DNA of 35,292 nt from Clostridia bacterium (GCA_017412025.1 JAFQOY010000183.1:1-35292); one strand, 5' to 3'; counted from the first letter of the stretch, positions 8,096 through 17,004 are shown. The notes: generated by a model from the sequence alone, not told the origin. A program made the numbers and translations.

Positions 8096-8932
8096 TCACA
8101 GATTGAGCAGCGCAAGCGAAACCAGAATCACAAAAAGCGCGGCAAACTGCCTGCGGCTGAGCCTCTCGCCAAATACCGCCCTGCCCAACAGCGTCACCAG
8201 CACAATCGTGCCCACGCTGTAGGTGGGATAGGCAACGACGGCCGGAACGCTGGACAGCGACAGCAGCAGAAAACGGGAAGAGAGATAATTCGGCACGCCG
8301 ATGAGCAGACCGAACGCGGCGTCCTTCGCCGTCAGCCCCTCGCCGCGGCTACGCGCAAGCAGGATGCAAAGCATCAGCGCCGCGGCAAAGGTAATCAGCA
8401 GATAGTGGTTCTTCTGCGCCGCGTTGCCCAGCTCCTCAAAGACCTTGCTCATCGCATCCGTGCTGCCGCCGCCAATGAGCAGAACCAGCAGCCCTAAAGC
8501 GCTCCTGGCTTTTGCGCCGCCCTTTTCCATCTGAATCATCAGGATCGCGGCAATCGCGCCGACGATGCCCGCCGCCTGCAGCGCGCTGGGCGTCTCACGG
8601 AAGAAAACCATGGACATGACCGTAGGCACAAGCACGCCCAGCTTCATGAACGTCGCCGGAAGCGTCACGCCGTTGACGCGGATATTCCACTGCAGCAGCA
8701 GAAAGCTGGCCAGATACAGCACGCCGCTGAAAGCGCCCAGCCACCAGGTAAACGCGCTTCCCTCTCCCATGGGCAGCAGGCCGCCGGGCAGCGCAAATAC
8801 GCCTGCCATCAGCGTGCACATGACGTAATTCATCGCCAACATGCTGGTGTTGTTCTTCGTGTGCCGCTCGCTCAGTCGCATGCAGACAGACACCATCGTG
8901 CTGGAAAAAATGGCAAGAGCCAGATATACCAT
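8096..8932 (-). CDS. EamA/DMT superfamily transporter
   Basis: A 278-residue, strongly hydrophobic protein with about ten membrane segments arranged as two similar halves, as in drug/metabolite (EamA) transporters. Features seen are an N-terminal helix (MVYLALAIFSSTMVSV), the RLSERHTKNN loop, the segment NGVTLPATFMKLGVLVPTVM with a later FFRETPS loop at the end of the first half, and AVVAYPTYSVGTIVLVTLLG with FGERLSRRQ near the end. The start at 8932 has GGAGG 6 bases upstream; a longer version reaches into the pyr terminator. The substrate is unknown. It follows pyrD on the same strand after a hairpin terminator, so read-through could link it to the pyr genes, but a nucleobase role would be speculation. 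Confidence 0.8.
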   Translation of the reverse strand: MVYLALAIFSSTMVSVCMRLSERHTKNNTSMLAMNYVMCTLMAGVFALPGGLLPMGEGSAFTWWLGAFSGVLYLASFLLLQWNIRVNGVTLPATFMKLGVLVPTVMSMVFFRETPSALQAAGIVGAIAAILMIQMEKGGAKARSALGLLVLLIGGGSTDAMSKVFEELGNAAQKNHYLLITFAAALMLCILLARSRGEGLTAKDAAFGLLIGVPNYLSSRFLLLSLSSVPAVVAYPTYSVGTIVLVTLLGRAVFGERLSRRQFAALFVILVSLALLNL

Positions 8933-8940
8933 ACGTTCCT

Positions 8941-8984
8941 CCAAAGGAAACCGGCCCCGGACGCCCAAAGTACGCCGGAGCCGG
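8941..8984 (-). terminator. Probable terminator of the pyr genes
   Basis: Minus-strand stem CCGGCTCCGG (8984-8975) with CCGGGGCCGG (8960-8951), 10 pairs including one G-U, 14-base loop, then TTTCCTTTGG. The U-tract is interrupted, so termination may be partial. Confidence 0.55.
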
Positions 8985-9001
8985 TGATTGGTTTTCAGGG
9001 A

Positions 9002-9913
9002 TCAATAGGTCTTGAGCGTGCCGACGATCTCCTGCGGATTGGCGATCCGCTGCGCGTCGCAGTATTCGCCGAGTTCACGCGCGATACGCGGGCAGGCGAA
9101 CGGATCGGTAAAGTTCGCCGTGCCGACCTGCACAGCCTTCGCGCCGCAGAGCATGAACGCCGCCGCATCCTCGCCCGTCTCGATGCCGCCAAGGCCGATA
9201 ATCGGGATGCTGACCTTCTTCGCGCACTGCCACACCATGCGCAGCGCAACCGGACGCACCGCCGGACCGGACAGGCCGCCGGTGTTGTTGGAAAGGATCA
9301 TCTTCCGCCTGTGCACGTCCACCGCGATACCGGTCAGCGTATTGATCAGGGAGATCGCGTCCGCGCCCGCTTCCTGCGCCGCCAGCGCATTCTCCGTGAT
9401 GTCTGACACGTTCGGCGTCAGCTTCACAATCAGCGGCTGCCTGGCATGCTGCTTGACGGCCTTCGTGATCTCATACACGCTCTCCGGCTTCACGCCGAAG
9501 GCTACGCCGCCGTCATGCACGTTCGGGCAGGAGATATTCATCTCCAGCATGTGAACGCCCGTGGGCGCAAAGGTCTCCGCCGCCTGGCAATAGGTATCGA
9601 TCGACGTGCCAAAGAAATTGGCGATCACCGCCACGTCCTTCTCAAGCAGCCACGGCAGATCGTTTTCAATGAAGCTCTCAATACCCGGATTCTGCAGGCC
9701 CACGCAGTTGAGCATGCCGGAGGGCGTCTCCGTCAGGCGGGAGGGCGGGTTGCCCATGCGGCCGCCCAGACACAGGCCCTTGACGGAAATGCCGCCAAGC
9801 GCGCCGATGTCATAGAGCTCGTCATATTCGCGGCCAAAGCCGAAGGTGCCGCTCGCGGCGATGATCGGGTTTTTCAGGTGCACGCCGCACAGATCAAGGG
9901 ACAGATCAGCCAC
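9002..9913 (-). CDS. pyrD: Dihydroorotate dehydrogenase B, catalytic subunit
   Basis: Oxidises dihydroorotate to orotate in pyrimidine synthesis as the FMN subunit of the NAD+-dependent class 1B enzyme, paired with PyrK. The 303-residue product has Lys45 (SVKGLCL), the active-site Cys129 in NISCPNVHDGG typical of class 1B, and the FMN-phosphate segment GLGGIETGEDAAAF. I place the start at GTG 9913: it has AAGGAGG 9 bases upstream, overlaps the end of pyrK by 8 bases and gives the usual N-terminus. The ATG at 9934 would put the ribosome site inside the reading frame. It is the last pyr gene before a hairpin. Confidence 0.93.
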   Translation of the reverse strand: MADLSLDLCGVHLKNPIIAASGTFGFGREYDELYDIGALGGISVKGLCLGGRMGNPPSRLTETPSGMLNCVGLQNPGIESFIENDLPWLLEKDVAVIANFFGTSIDTYCQAAETFAPTGVHMLEMNISCPNVHDGGVAFGVKPESVYEITKAVKQHARQPLIVKLTPNVSDITENALAAQEAGADAISLINTLTGIAVDVHRRKMILSNNTGGLSGPAVRPVALRMVWQCAKKVSIPIIGLGGIETGEDAAAFMLCGAKAVQVGTANFTDPFACPRIARELGEYCDAQRIANPQEIVGTLKTY

Positions 9914-10679
9914 CGAAGGCCACCTCCTTCGCATCGAACACCGGACCGTCCTTGCACACGCGCTTGTACGTCCAGCTGCCGTCTTCGCTTACGATCTTCA
10001 CGTTGCAGCCAAGGCATGCGCCGATGGCGCAGCCCATGCGCTCCTCCAGGGAGAGCTGGCACGGAATATCCATTTCAAGCGCAATCTTCTGTACTGCGGC
10101 AAGCATCGGCGTTGGGCCGCAGGCCATGATCAGATCCGGCCTGCGCTGCGCAATCGCGGCAAGCAGGGGCTTTGTGACCAGCGCCTTTTCGCCCAGGCTG
10201 CCGTCGTCGCTGACAGCGTCCACCGCGCAGGGTGCCTGCGTCATGCCGTAGGCATGCTGCGCGCTGCGGAAGCCGAAAAACGCGCGGGAAGTCTCCGTCG
10301 CATACGCGTCCATCGCGCCGCACACCGGCGCAACACCCACGCCGCCGCCGACAAAGTACACCGTCTTAGCGCCCCTTGCGTCAAAGCCCGTGCCCATCGG
10401 GCCAAGGCAGCGAACCGTATCGCCTGCCTTGAGCGCACAGATGAGCTGCGTGCCGGTTCCCTTGGGCTGGATGGCCAGGGTCAGCGTGCCGGCCTGCGCG
10501 TCAAACGCCATCAGGCTGATCGGACGGCGCAGCACATGCGCCCGATCCGGCACGAGCATGTGAATGAACTGTCCGGCCTTCGCTTCCCTTGCGATCTCCG
10601 GCGCGGACAGAATGATGCGGATCAGGCCCTCGGCAAGCACGTCGCTTGAAAGAACCTTCGCGTCGATTTCGTGCAGCAT
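9906..10679 (-). CDS. pyrK: Dihydroorotate dehydrogenase B, electron transfer subunit
   Basis: PyrK carries FAD and a [2Fe-2S] cluster and passes electrons from PyrD's FMN to NAD+. The 257-residue product shows the ferredoxin-reductase fold: RRPIS at 51-55 for FAD, GGGVGVAP at 111-118 for NAD, and the cluster cysteines Cys217, Cys222, Cys225 and Cys242 in GCAIGACLGC and VCKDGPVF. The start ATG 10679 overlaps the TGA of pyrF by one base (TGATG) with AAGGAG upstream, so translation is probably coupled. Presence with PyrD shows that NAD+ is the electron acceptor rather than fumarate or quinone. Confidence 0.94.
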   Translation of the reverse strand: MLHEIDAKVLSSDVLAEGLIRIILSAPEIAREAKAGQFIHMLVPDRAHVLRRPISLMAFDAQAGTLTLAIQPKGTGTQLICALKAGDTVRCLGPMGTGFDARGAKTVYFVGGGVGVAPVCGAMDAYATETSRAFFGFRSAQHAYGMTQAPCAVDAVSDDGSLGEKALVTKPLLAAIAQRRPDLIMACGPTPMLAAVQKIALEMDIPCQLSLEERMGCAIGACLGCNVKIVSEDGSWTYKRVCKDGPVFDAKEVAFGG

Positions 10680-11617
10680 CACTTGATCTCCTTGCCCATT
10701 TCCTTCAGGCACTGGCACAGATCCTCGCGCATGCGGATCGCCTCATTGCGGGCAGCCGCGTCAAAGGCCACGCCCTCCTGCTTCTTCCACGCACAGAGGA
10801 TGGAGCGGGACGCATTGACGATCGCGCCGTTGCCGTTTGCGTCAAAGCAGCCGGCGATGTCCTTGCCGGTCGCGCCCTGCGCGCCATAGCCCGGCACCAG
10901 GAAGAAGGTGTGCGGCATGCGCGCGCGCAGGCTGGTTCCCTGCTGCGGATAGGTCGCGCCGACCACCGCGCCGATGGCGGAATAGCCGGTCTCGCCGCGG
11001 GTATCCTCGCCCCACGCCTCAACCAGATCGGCCACGGCCTCGTACAGCGTGCGGCCGTCCTCAAACTTCATGTCCTGCAGCTGGCCGGAAGAGGGGTTGC
11101 TGGTCTTCACCAGCGCGAACACACCGGTGCCGTTGGCAGCGCAGGCGTCGGTAAACGGCTTGATACCGTCAACGCCCAGATACGGGTTGATCGTCGCGAT
11201 GTCGGAAGAGAAAGCGACTTCCTCGCCATAGGGCATCGGGGTCTTGCCGACGTAGGCGTTGGCGTAGCAGGCAGCCGTCGCGCCGATATCGTTGCGCTTC
11301 ACGTCCGCCATGACGATCATGCCCTTGCTCTTTGCATAGGCCATCGTCTTTTCAAAGGCCACCATGCCGGCAGCGCCGTACATCTCGTAGTAAGCCACCT
11401 GCACCTTGACCGCCGGCACGATGTCGCACAGCGCGTCGACCAGACGGACGTTGTACTGATAGACGGCCTCGGCGGCGTCCTCAAAGGACTTGACGCCCTC
11501 GGGCAGGATCTCCTTGATGAAGCTCTCCGGCAGGTACTCGATGCGCGTGTCAAGACCGGCGACGGTCGGGTTCTTCAGCTCGCTGATGCGGGCATACATC
11601 TTGTCCATAATATTCAT
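10679..11617 (-). CDS. pyrF: Orotidine 5'-phosphate decarboxylase
   Basis: Converts OMP to UMP, the last step of de novo UMP synthesis. The 312-residue length places it in the longer bacterial subfamily (about 270-310 residues) rather than the 230-residue Bacillus type. The catalytic Asp-Lys-Asp cluster is in MADVKRNDIG (Asp105, Lys107, Asp110), with GLDTR at 21-25 near the N-terminus and FFLVPGYGAQGA towards the C-terminus for the phosphate. The start ATG 11617 has AGGAGG 9 bases upstream. A 200-base gap holding a palindromic repeat separates it from pyrC, and I see no clear promoter in that gap. Confidence 0.94.
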   Translation of the reverse strand: MNIMDKMYARISELKNPTVAGLDTRIEYLPESFIKEILPEGVKSFEDAAEAVYQYNVRLVDALCDIVPAVKVQVAYYEMYGAAGMVAFEKTMAYAKSKGMIVMADVKRNDIGATAACYANAYVGKTPMPYGEEVAFSSDIATINPYLGVDGIKPFTDACAANGTGVFALVKTSNPSSGQLQDMKFEDGRTLYEAVADLVEAWGEDTRGETGYSAIGAVVGATYPQQGTSLRARMPHTFFLVPGYGAQGATGKDIAGCFDANGNGAIVNASRSILCAWKKQEGVAFDAAARNEAIRMREDLCQCLKEMGKEIK

Positions 11618-11667
11618 AGCGGTATTCCTCCTGATTGTATTCTGAATTGTGTTTTATCCTGCTGTAC

Positions 11668-11813
11668 TCCCTCAGTCACGGCTTCGCCATGCCAGCTCCC
11701 TCAGGAGGGAGCCTTCCGGAAAGCTTTTCTGCCGGAGATTCTTCCATGCTGCTGCAAGCTGGTGTAAAGCCGCCCTGCTGAGGAAGGGGGACCATCCGAA
11801 GGATGGTGAAAGG
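11668..11813. repeat. Palindromic repeat element inside the pyr cluster (copy 1)
   Basis: About 146 bases filling most of the pyrC-pyrF gap. It opens with CCCTCAGTCACGGC, then CCAGCTCCCT-CAGG-AGGGAGCC, a TCCGG/CCGGA stem, and ends with ACCATCC-GAA-GGATGGT and GAAAGG. The same word order (CCTCAGTC, AGCTCCC, GGAGCCTT, GGACC, GTG-RARAGG) recurs at 17008-17114, so the two belong to one family. The look is that of a small interspersed repeat common in gut Clostridia (recollection, not searched). It ends 4 bases from the pyrC stop codon. Confidence 0.7.
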
Positions 11814-11817
11814 CGTA

Positions 11818-13101
11818 TCACGCCTGATCGATCACGGCTCCGCCGACGATCGTCGCGCAGACCGCGCCGTAATACGTATGGCCGTTAAAGGGCGTGTTGT
11901 GTCCGCGGGAGACGAACTTCTCCGCATCCACAGTCACCTCGCGCTCGGGATCAAGCACCACGATATCCGCCGGCGCGCCGACGCTCAGCTCGCCGCCGGG
12001 CACGCCCAGCAGCTGCGCGGGCTTCGTGCTCATCTTTTCAATCAGCTGCGGCAGCGTCATGTGCCCCGCGCGGACAAGCTCTGTATGGCTCACGCAGAAC
12101 GCGGTCTCAAACCCGCTGATACCGCTGGCGGCGATGTGGAATTCCACGCGCTTTTCATCCTGATGGTGCGGCGCATGGTCAGTGGCAATCACGTCGAGCG
12201 TGCCGTCGACCAGACCGGCGATGCAGGCCTGCCTGTCCGTCTCCTCGCGCAGCGGCGGGTTCACGCGGCAATTGCTGTCATAACCAAGCACCCACTCGTC
12301 CGTCGCGCCGATGTAGTGCGGCGCGGTCTCAGCCGTCACGCGCACGCCGCGCGCCTTCGCCTCTCGCACCAGCTGCACGCCGCCCCTGGTGGATACATGG
12401 CACAGGTGGATGCGCTTTCCTTCCGCCTCGGCCACGAGGATATCGCGCGCGATCATCACTTCCTCCGCCGCGCGGGTGATGCCCGGCAGACCGAGCTTCG
12501 TGGAGATGAAGCCCTCGTTCATCACGCCGTCGCCCACGAGGTTCTTGTCCTCGCTGTGGCTCATGATGAACACGCCGAAATGATCCGCATACTGCATCGC
12601 AAGGCGCAGCAGATTGGAATTGGCCACCGGCTTTCCGTCGTCGGAGATGGCGATGATGCCGGCCTCCTTCATGCGGCCGATCTCCGCCATTTCCTTGCCC
12701 TCAAGCTCCTTGGAAATGGCGCCGACCGGATAGACGTGCACGCCGCTGCCCTTCATCTGTGCCTTTTCAAGGATGTAGCGGGTCACGGCCGCGCAGTCGT
12801 TGACCGGCCGGGTATTGGGCATGCAGCACACGCCCGTAAAGCCGCCGCGCGCCGCCGCCTTCGTGCCGGAGATCAGGTCCTCCTTGTATTCCTGACCGGG
12901 ATCGCGCAGATGGCAGTGCATATCGATGAAGCCGGGCGCGACAACCCTTCCCTCAGCCTCGAGCACCTTCACGCCTTCCGCGCTCAGGTTTTCACCGATT
13001 TTGTCGATCTTGCCGTCCATGACAAGCACGTCCGCGATCTGATCCATCCCGTTCTTCGGATCGATCACGCGGCCTCCGCGAATCAGAATCGAGTTTTCCA
13101 T
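11818..13101 (-). CDS. pyrC: Dihydroorotase
   Basis: Cyclises carbamoyl-aspartate to dihydroorotate. The 427-residue protein is a class I (Bacillus-type) zinc amidohydrolase: MHCHLRDPG with His62 and His64, His182 in SHSED, His235 in LCHVS, and the catalytic Asp308 in ATDHAPHH. The start ATG 13101 has GGGAGG upstream and lies only 2 bases after the pyrB stop, so the pair is one transcript and probably translationally coupled. A longer open frame upstream overlaps pyrB and is rejected. Confidence 0.95.
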   Translation of the reverse strand: MENSILIRGGRVIDPKNGMDQIADVLVMDGKIDKIGENLSAEGVKVLEAEGRVVAPGFIDMHCHLRDPGQEYKEDLISGTKAAARGGFTGVCCMPNTRPVNDCAAVTRYILEKAQMKGSGVHVYPVGAISKELEGKEMAEIGRMKEAGIIAISDDGKPVANSNLLRLAMQYADHFGVFIMSHSEDKNLVGDGVMNEGFISTKLGLPGITRAAEEVMIARDILVAEAEGKRIHLCHVSTRGGVQLVREAKARGVRVTAETAPHYIGATDEWVLGYDSNCRVNPPLREETDRQACIAGLVDGTLDVIATDHAPHHQDEKRVEFHIAASGISGFETAFCVSHTELVRAGHMTLPQLIEKMSTKPAQLLGVPGGELSVGAPADIVVLDPEREVTVDAEKFVSRGHNTPFNGHTYYGAVCATIVGGAVIDQA

Positions 13102-13103
13102 CG

Positions 13104-14021
13104 TCACGCCTCCCTTCTGGTGAGCATGTACAGCAGCGCCATGCGAACCGCTACGCCGCTTTCCACCTGCTGATTGATGACCGACTGCGCGCTGTCCGCC
13201 GCGCTGGAGGCGATTTCCACGCCGCGGTTCATCGGGCCGGGATGCATGACCAGCGCATGCTTTTTTGCCAGCGCCACTCGCCCGGGCGTGATCTCCCAAT
13301 TGTCGCAGTATTCAGCGACGGACGGGAACAGGCCCTTCTGCTGCCTCTCGCGCTGGATGCGCAGGCCCATCACGACGTCCGCTCCCTCGCAGGCGTCCTC
13401 GATCGTCGGCGCAACGGTGCATCCCAGCTTCTCAATGTGCACGGGGATGAGCGTCGGCGGCGCGCAAAGCACCACCTTCGCGCCCATGGTCGTCAGGCCG
13501 TAGATGTTGCTTCGTGCCACGCGGGAGTGCATCACGTCGCCGCAGATGGCCACCTTGATGCCCTCAAGGCTGCCCAGATGATCGCGCATGGTCATCATAT
13601 CCAGCAGCGCCTGCGTCGGATGCTCGTTCATGCCGTCGCCCGCGTTGATGACGCTGGAGCGCACGTGCTTGGCCAGCAGCGCCGGCGCGCCGGACATCGG
13701 ATGGCGGATGATGATCACGTCCGTGCCCATCTGGTCAAGCGTCACGCCGGTGTCAATCAGCGTCTCGCCCTTGGCGACGCTGGATGCGCTGGCAGAGATA
13801 TTGGCCGCAGCGGCGGACATGTACTTGCTCGCCAGCTCAAAGGACATGCGCGTGCGGGTGGAGTTCTCGTAAAACAACGTCACAATCGACTTGCCCTGCA
13901 GATGAGCAGTCTTCTTGTTGCTCGAGCGCACGATCTGGCGCATCGTCATGGCGGTGTCCAGAATGCCGGTGATCTCCTCACGGCTCACGCCGTCAAGGCC
14001 AAGCAGGTCTTTTCTCTTCAT
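13104..14021 (-). CDS. pyrB: Aspartate carbamoyltransferase, catalytic subunit
   Basis: Joins carbamoyl phosphate and aspartate, the committed step of pyrimidine synthesis. The 305-residue protein carries the carbamoyl-phosphate motif STRTR at 54-58 (FYENSTRTRMSFE), HPTQALLD, and MHPGPMNRG near the C-terminus. No regulatory pyrI gene follows; pyrC does. Enzymes lacking PyrI are not controlled allosterically by CTP/ATP, so control probably rests on the PyrR leader. The ATG at 14021 is preceded by GGGGAGG. Confidence 0.95.
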   Translation of the reverse strand: MKRKDLLGLDGVSREEITGILDTAMTMRQIVRSSNKKTAHLQGKSIVTLFYENSTRTRMSFELASKYMSAAAANISASASSVAKGETLIDTGVTLDQMGTDVIIIRHPMSGAPALLAKHVRSSVINAGDGMNEHPTQALLDMMTMRDHLGSLEGIKVAICGDVMHSRVARSNIYGLTTMGAKVVLCAPPTLIPVHIEKLGCTVAPTIEDACEGADVVMGLRIQRERQQKGLFPSVAEYCDNWEITPGRVALAKKHALVMHPGPMNRGVEIASSAADSAQSVINQQVESGVAVRMALLYMLTRREA

Positions 14022-14036
14022 ACATGCCCTCCCCGG

Positions 14037-14708
<672 letters not shown>

Positions 14709-14771
14709 TTAATGCCGGAACGATTGCATTCATGCATGCAGCCTTCTCATGTGCAGTTATGCTATTTGCCG

Positions 14772-14802
14772 CCTTGCCGACCTCACGGGATCGAATTAAA
14801 GG
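14772..14802 (-). promoter_or_regulatory. PyrR-binding loop in the pyr leader RNA
   Basis: On the minus strand the leader reads CCTTTAATTCGATCC, then CGTGAGGTCGGCAAGG. This matches the conserved PyrR anti-antiterminator loop (TTTAAT, then TCC-N-GWGAGG, then GCAAGG). It lies about 130 bases upstream of the attenuator stem and starts some 18 bases after the -10 element. Match made by eye to the known consensus. Confidence 0.85.
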
Positions 14803-14819
14803 CTCCTTGGATTCAACCC

Positions 14820-14848
14820 ATTATAGCATCTTCGCGCACAAATGAAAA
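14820..14848 (-). promoter_or_regulatory. pyr operon promoter
   Basis: Minus strand: TTTTCA (14848-14843), 17-base spacer, then TATAAT (14825-14820) with an extended -10 TGC in front. The leader from here to pyrR is about 225 bases. Confidence 0.7.
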
Positions 14849-14882
14849 GGGGATTTTGTGCCGTAAGCAAGAAAACATTTCC

Positions 14883-14911
14883 TTGATCCATTGTGAAAAA
14901 TCACTTATAAT
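14883..14911 (+). promoter_or_regulatory. Promoter for the C-GCAxxG-C-C gene
   Basis: TTGATC at 14883-14888, 17-base spacer, TATAAT at 14906-14911. A short GTGA-AAAA-TCAC inverted repeat sits in the spacer, too short to call an operator. The promoter is divergent from the pyr promoter. Confidence 0.7.
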
Positions 14912-14953
14912 GTCATCATAACATCCGATCATTTCCAAGGAGGACTTTCCTTC

Positions 14954-15403
14954 ATGACCCACGCAGAAAAAGCACGCGAACTCTTTCTCTCCGGCTGCAG
15001 CTGCTCGCAGGCCGTATTCGGCGCATTTGCAGAGGATTTCGGCCTTGACATGAATACCGCGCTCAAGCTTGCCTCCTCCTTCGGCGGCGGCATGGGCGGC
15101 ATGCGCGACACCTGCGGCGCGGTCAGCGGCATGCTGATGGCCGCCGGCATGAAATGGGGCTACAGCGATATTGGCAATCTCGACGTCAAAACCGCGCATT
15201 ACGCCCGCGTGCGCACCCTGATTGAGCAATTCCGGCAGGAGCACACAACCATCGTCTGCCGCGAGCTGCTTTCCCACCTGGGCGAGCTGAAAAAGGATCC
15301 TTCCGCCCGCACGGCGGAGTATTACAAGGTACGTCCCTGTGTCCTGTTTGTGGAGACGGCGGCGAGGCTGCTTCAGGAAATGGATGAACAGGAAGTCAAG
15401 TAA
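14954..15403 (+). CDS. C-GCAxxG-C-C family (putative redox) protein
   Basis: A 149-residue protein of the C-GCAxxG-C-C family, recognised by its ordered cysteines: Cys15 and Cys17 in LFLSGCSCSQAVFGAF, Cys54 in GGGMGGMRDTCGAVSG, Cys102 in IVCRELL and Cys129 in VRPCVLFVE. Members are common in anaerobes and are thought to be redox or metal-binding proteins, but no biochemical role is established. No signal peptide. The ATG at 14954 has AAGGAGG 11 bases upstream. It is divergent from the pyr operon and upstream of an AT-rich gene of different base composition. Confidence 0.88.
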   Translation: MTHAEKARELFLSGCSCSQAVFGAFAEDFGLDMNTALKLASSFGGGMGGMRDTCGAVSGMLMAAGMKWGYSDIGNLDVKTAHYARVRTLIEQFRQEHTTIVCRELLSHLGELKKDPSARTAEYYKVRPCVLFVETAARLLQEMDEQEVK

Positions 15404-15432
15404 TCGACAAACTTGAATTTGTAGGTGAACAG

Positions 15433-15939
15433 ATGACGAAGCATCTTGCAAATATACTCACTGGTTGTCGTATTTTCGGCAGTATTCTGTTGCTGTTCTT
15501 TCCTGCATTTTCCTTCGGCTTTTTTATCATATATCTCCTGTGCGGTTTTAGCGATATGATAGATGGTGCAATCGCCAGAAAAACAAACAGTACGAGCAAG
15601 TTCGGAAGCCAACTGGACACGATTGCCGACCTCGTTTTTGTTGTGGTATCTTCGTTTAAGGTATTGCCGGTAATCCATATTCCTCAATGGTTGTGGATAT
15701 GGGGAAGTGTGATTGCGTTTATCAAAATCAGCAATATCATATGGGGATATGTATCTAAAAAACAGTTTATATCCTTGCATACGATTATGAACAAAGCAAC
15801 AGGACTGTTGCTGTTCTTGTTGCCTTTGGCAATACCATTTGTGGAATTGAAGTACATTGCCATAGTTGTATGCTCCATTGCAGCACTTTCTGCAGTGCAA
15901 GAAGGGTTTTATGTTATTACAGATCGTGAGCCCAAGTAA
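15433..15939 (+). CDS. CDP-alcohol phosphatidyltransferase family protein
   Basis: A 168-residue membrane protein carrying the complete CDP-alcohol phosphatidyltransferase motif, D-x2-D-G-x2-A-R-x8-G-x3-D-x3-D: Asp41, Asp44, Gly45, Ala48, Arg49, Gly58, Asp62 and Asp66. About five or six hydrophobic helices surround it. Such enzymes transfer a phosphatidyl group from CDP-diacylglycerol to an alcohol (glycerol phosphate, serine, inositol); the acceptor cannot be told here. It is somewhat shorter than most PgsA or PssA proteins. The base composition is clearly AT-richer than all neighbours (about 40% G+C by eye), with codons such as ATA and AAA frequent, which suggests recent transfer. The ribosome site TAGGTG is weak. 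Confidence 0.88.
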   Translation: MTKHLANILTGCRIFGSILLLFFPAFSFGFFIIYLLCGFSDMIDGAIARKTNSTSKFGSQLDTIADLVFVVVSSFKVLPVIHIPQWLWIWGSVIAFIKISNIIWGYVSKKQFISLHTIMNKATGLLLFLLPLAIPFVELKYIAIVVCSIAALSAVQEGFYVITDREPK

Positions 15940-15989
15940 GACACTTCCAATTTATCTCCCATCATTCCATCACGTTTTGCATGACGAAC

Positions 15990-16024
15990 AAAATCTCCCG
16001 GACCGATCATCCGGGAGATTTTTG
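15990..16024. terminator. Bidirectional terminator between convergent genes
   Basis: Stem AAATCTCCCGG (15991-16001) with CCGGGAGATTT (16011-16021), 9-base loop, A-rich on the left and TTTTTG on the right, so it works both ways for the phosphatidyltransferase and the patatin gene. Confidence 0.88.
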
Positions 16025-16043
16025 CGTCTATCCTGTTTTCTGT

Positions 16044-16886
16044 TTACCGTGCAAGATACTCCCTGAGCGCCCCGATACACACATTGCCGTCCTCAAAGCC
16101 GATGCCGTGCACCCGTTCAAGCACCTTCGGATCCTTTTCAAGTCGCTTGATCGCAAGCGCCTCCTTCGGCCGGATCACGAAGATCTTCCCCTCCTTTTCC
16201 AGCTGCGCCACGTCATCGCACTGCGCGTTGTAGCGGCTGTGCCGGTCAATCAGCGTTTGACAGAGATTCGGATATTTGCGATAAACCGCCTTGATCATCC
16301 GCGGATTCATCGGGCTCTTCCGATAGGAAAGCGGCTGCGTCAGCACGACGATCAGCTTATCGTAGCCCATCTCCATCGCCGCGCGCACGGGAATGCTGTC
16401 CGCAATGCCGCCGTCAAGGTACTTCTTCCCGCCAATGGGCACCATGCGGGAACAGAACGGCATCGAGGCGCTGGCGCGCATCATCTCGATATCCTCAAGC
16501 AGATGATGCATCTGCATATACTCCGCCTCGCCCGTTTCCACGTTCGTGACGACTACCCAGTATTCTCCCCCGTGCTTTTCAAACGCAGCCTCGTCAAAGA
16601 CGTCGTATTTCGTCGGAATCGTGTAGTACGCAAATTTCCGGTTGATGATATCGCCCGTCAAAAGCAGGGACAGCATGCTCACATTGCGCGGATCACCCAT
16701 AAACCGCTTGTTATAGCGCAGCACCCTGCCGCGCTGCCCGGAAAACAGATTGCATCCAAAGCATGCGCCGGCAGACACGCCGATGATGCCGTCCGCGTCC
16801 ACACCATTGTCCATAAAGGCGTCCAGCACGCCTGCCGTATACATGCCGCGCATCGCGCCGCCCTCAAGCACAAGCCCTGCTTTCAT
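16044..16886 (-). CDS. Patatin-like phospholipase family protein
   Basis: A 280-residue patatin-fold lipid acyl hydrolase. The Ser-Asp dyad is complete: oxyanion loop EGGAMRG at 8-14, nucleophile Ser38 in GVSAG, and Asp158 in YLDGGIADS. No signal peptide or membrane helix, so it is probably cytoplasmic or membrane-associated, acting on phospholipids or related esters. It resembles the RssA/YlbK-type bacterial patatins with a C-terminal extension. The start ATG 16886 has AGGAG about 10 bases upstream. It has its own promoter and ends at the bidirectional terminator. Confidence 0.93.
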   Translation of the reverse strand: MKAGLVLEGGAMRGMYTAGVLDAFMDNGVDADGIIGVSAGACFGCNLFSGQRGRVLRYNKRFMGDPRNVSMLSLLLTGDIINRKFAYYTIPTKYDVFDEAAFEKHGGEYWVVVTNVETGEAEYMQMHHLLEDIEMMRASASMPFCSRMVPIGGKKYLDGGIADSIPVRAAMEMGYDKLIVVLTQPLSYRKSPMNPRMIKAVYRKYPNLCQTLIDRHSRYNAQCDDVAQLEKEGKIFVIRPKEALAIKRLEKDPKVLERVHGIGFEDGNVCIGALREYLAR

Positions 16887-16928
16887 CGTCTCTCACTCCT
16901 GCATCGCCATGAATCATCTGACCCGTAC

Positions 16929-16956
16929 ATTATATCACAATCGGAACATACGTCCA
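16929..16956 (-). promoter_or_regulatory. Promoter for the patatin gene
   Basis: Minus strand: TGGACG (16956-16951), 16-base spacer, TATAAT (16934-16929). Confidence 0.6.
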
Positions 16957-16983
16957 CTGACCGAAAAAAATAATCCGAACAAT

Positions 16984-17004
16984 GTAAAAAGCGTCCGCAC
17001 GCTT
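16984..17004 (-). terminator. Small hairpin with T-run upstream of the patatin promoter
   Basis: Minus-strand AAGCGT-GCGG-ACGCTT followed by TTTACATT. The 6-pair stem is short; it may be a back-up terminator for the SRP RNA transcript. Confidence 0.4.

Noticed and set aside
9914..9934. ATG start for pyrD at 9934
   Set aside because: The ribosome site AAGGAGG would lie inside the frame; GTG 9913 is correctly spaced and gives the normal N-terminus.
14893..14904. GTGA-AAAA-TCAC operator in the promoter spacer
   Set aside because: Arms of 4 bases are expected by chance in AT-rich spacer DNA.
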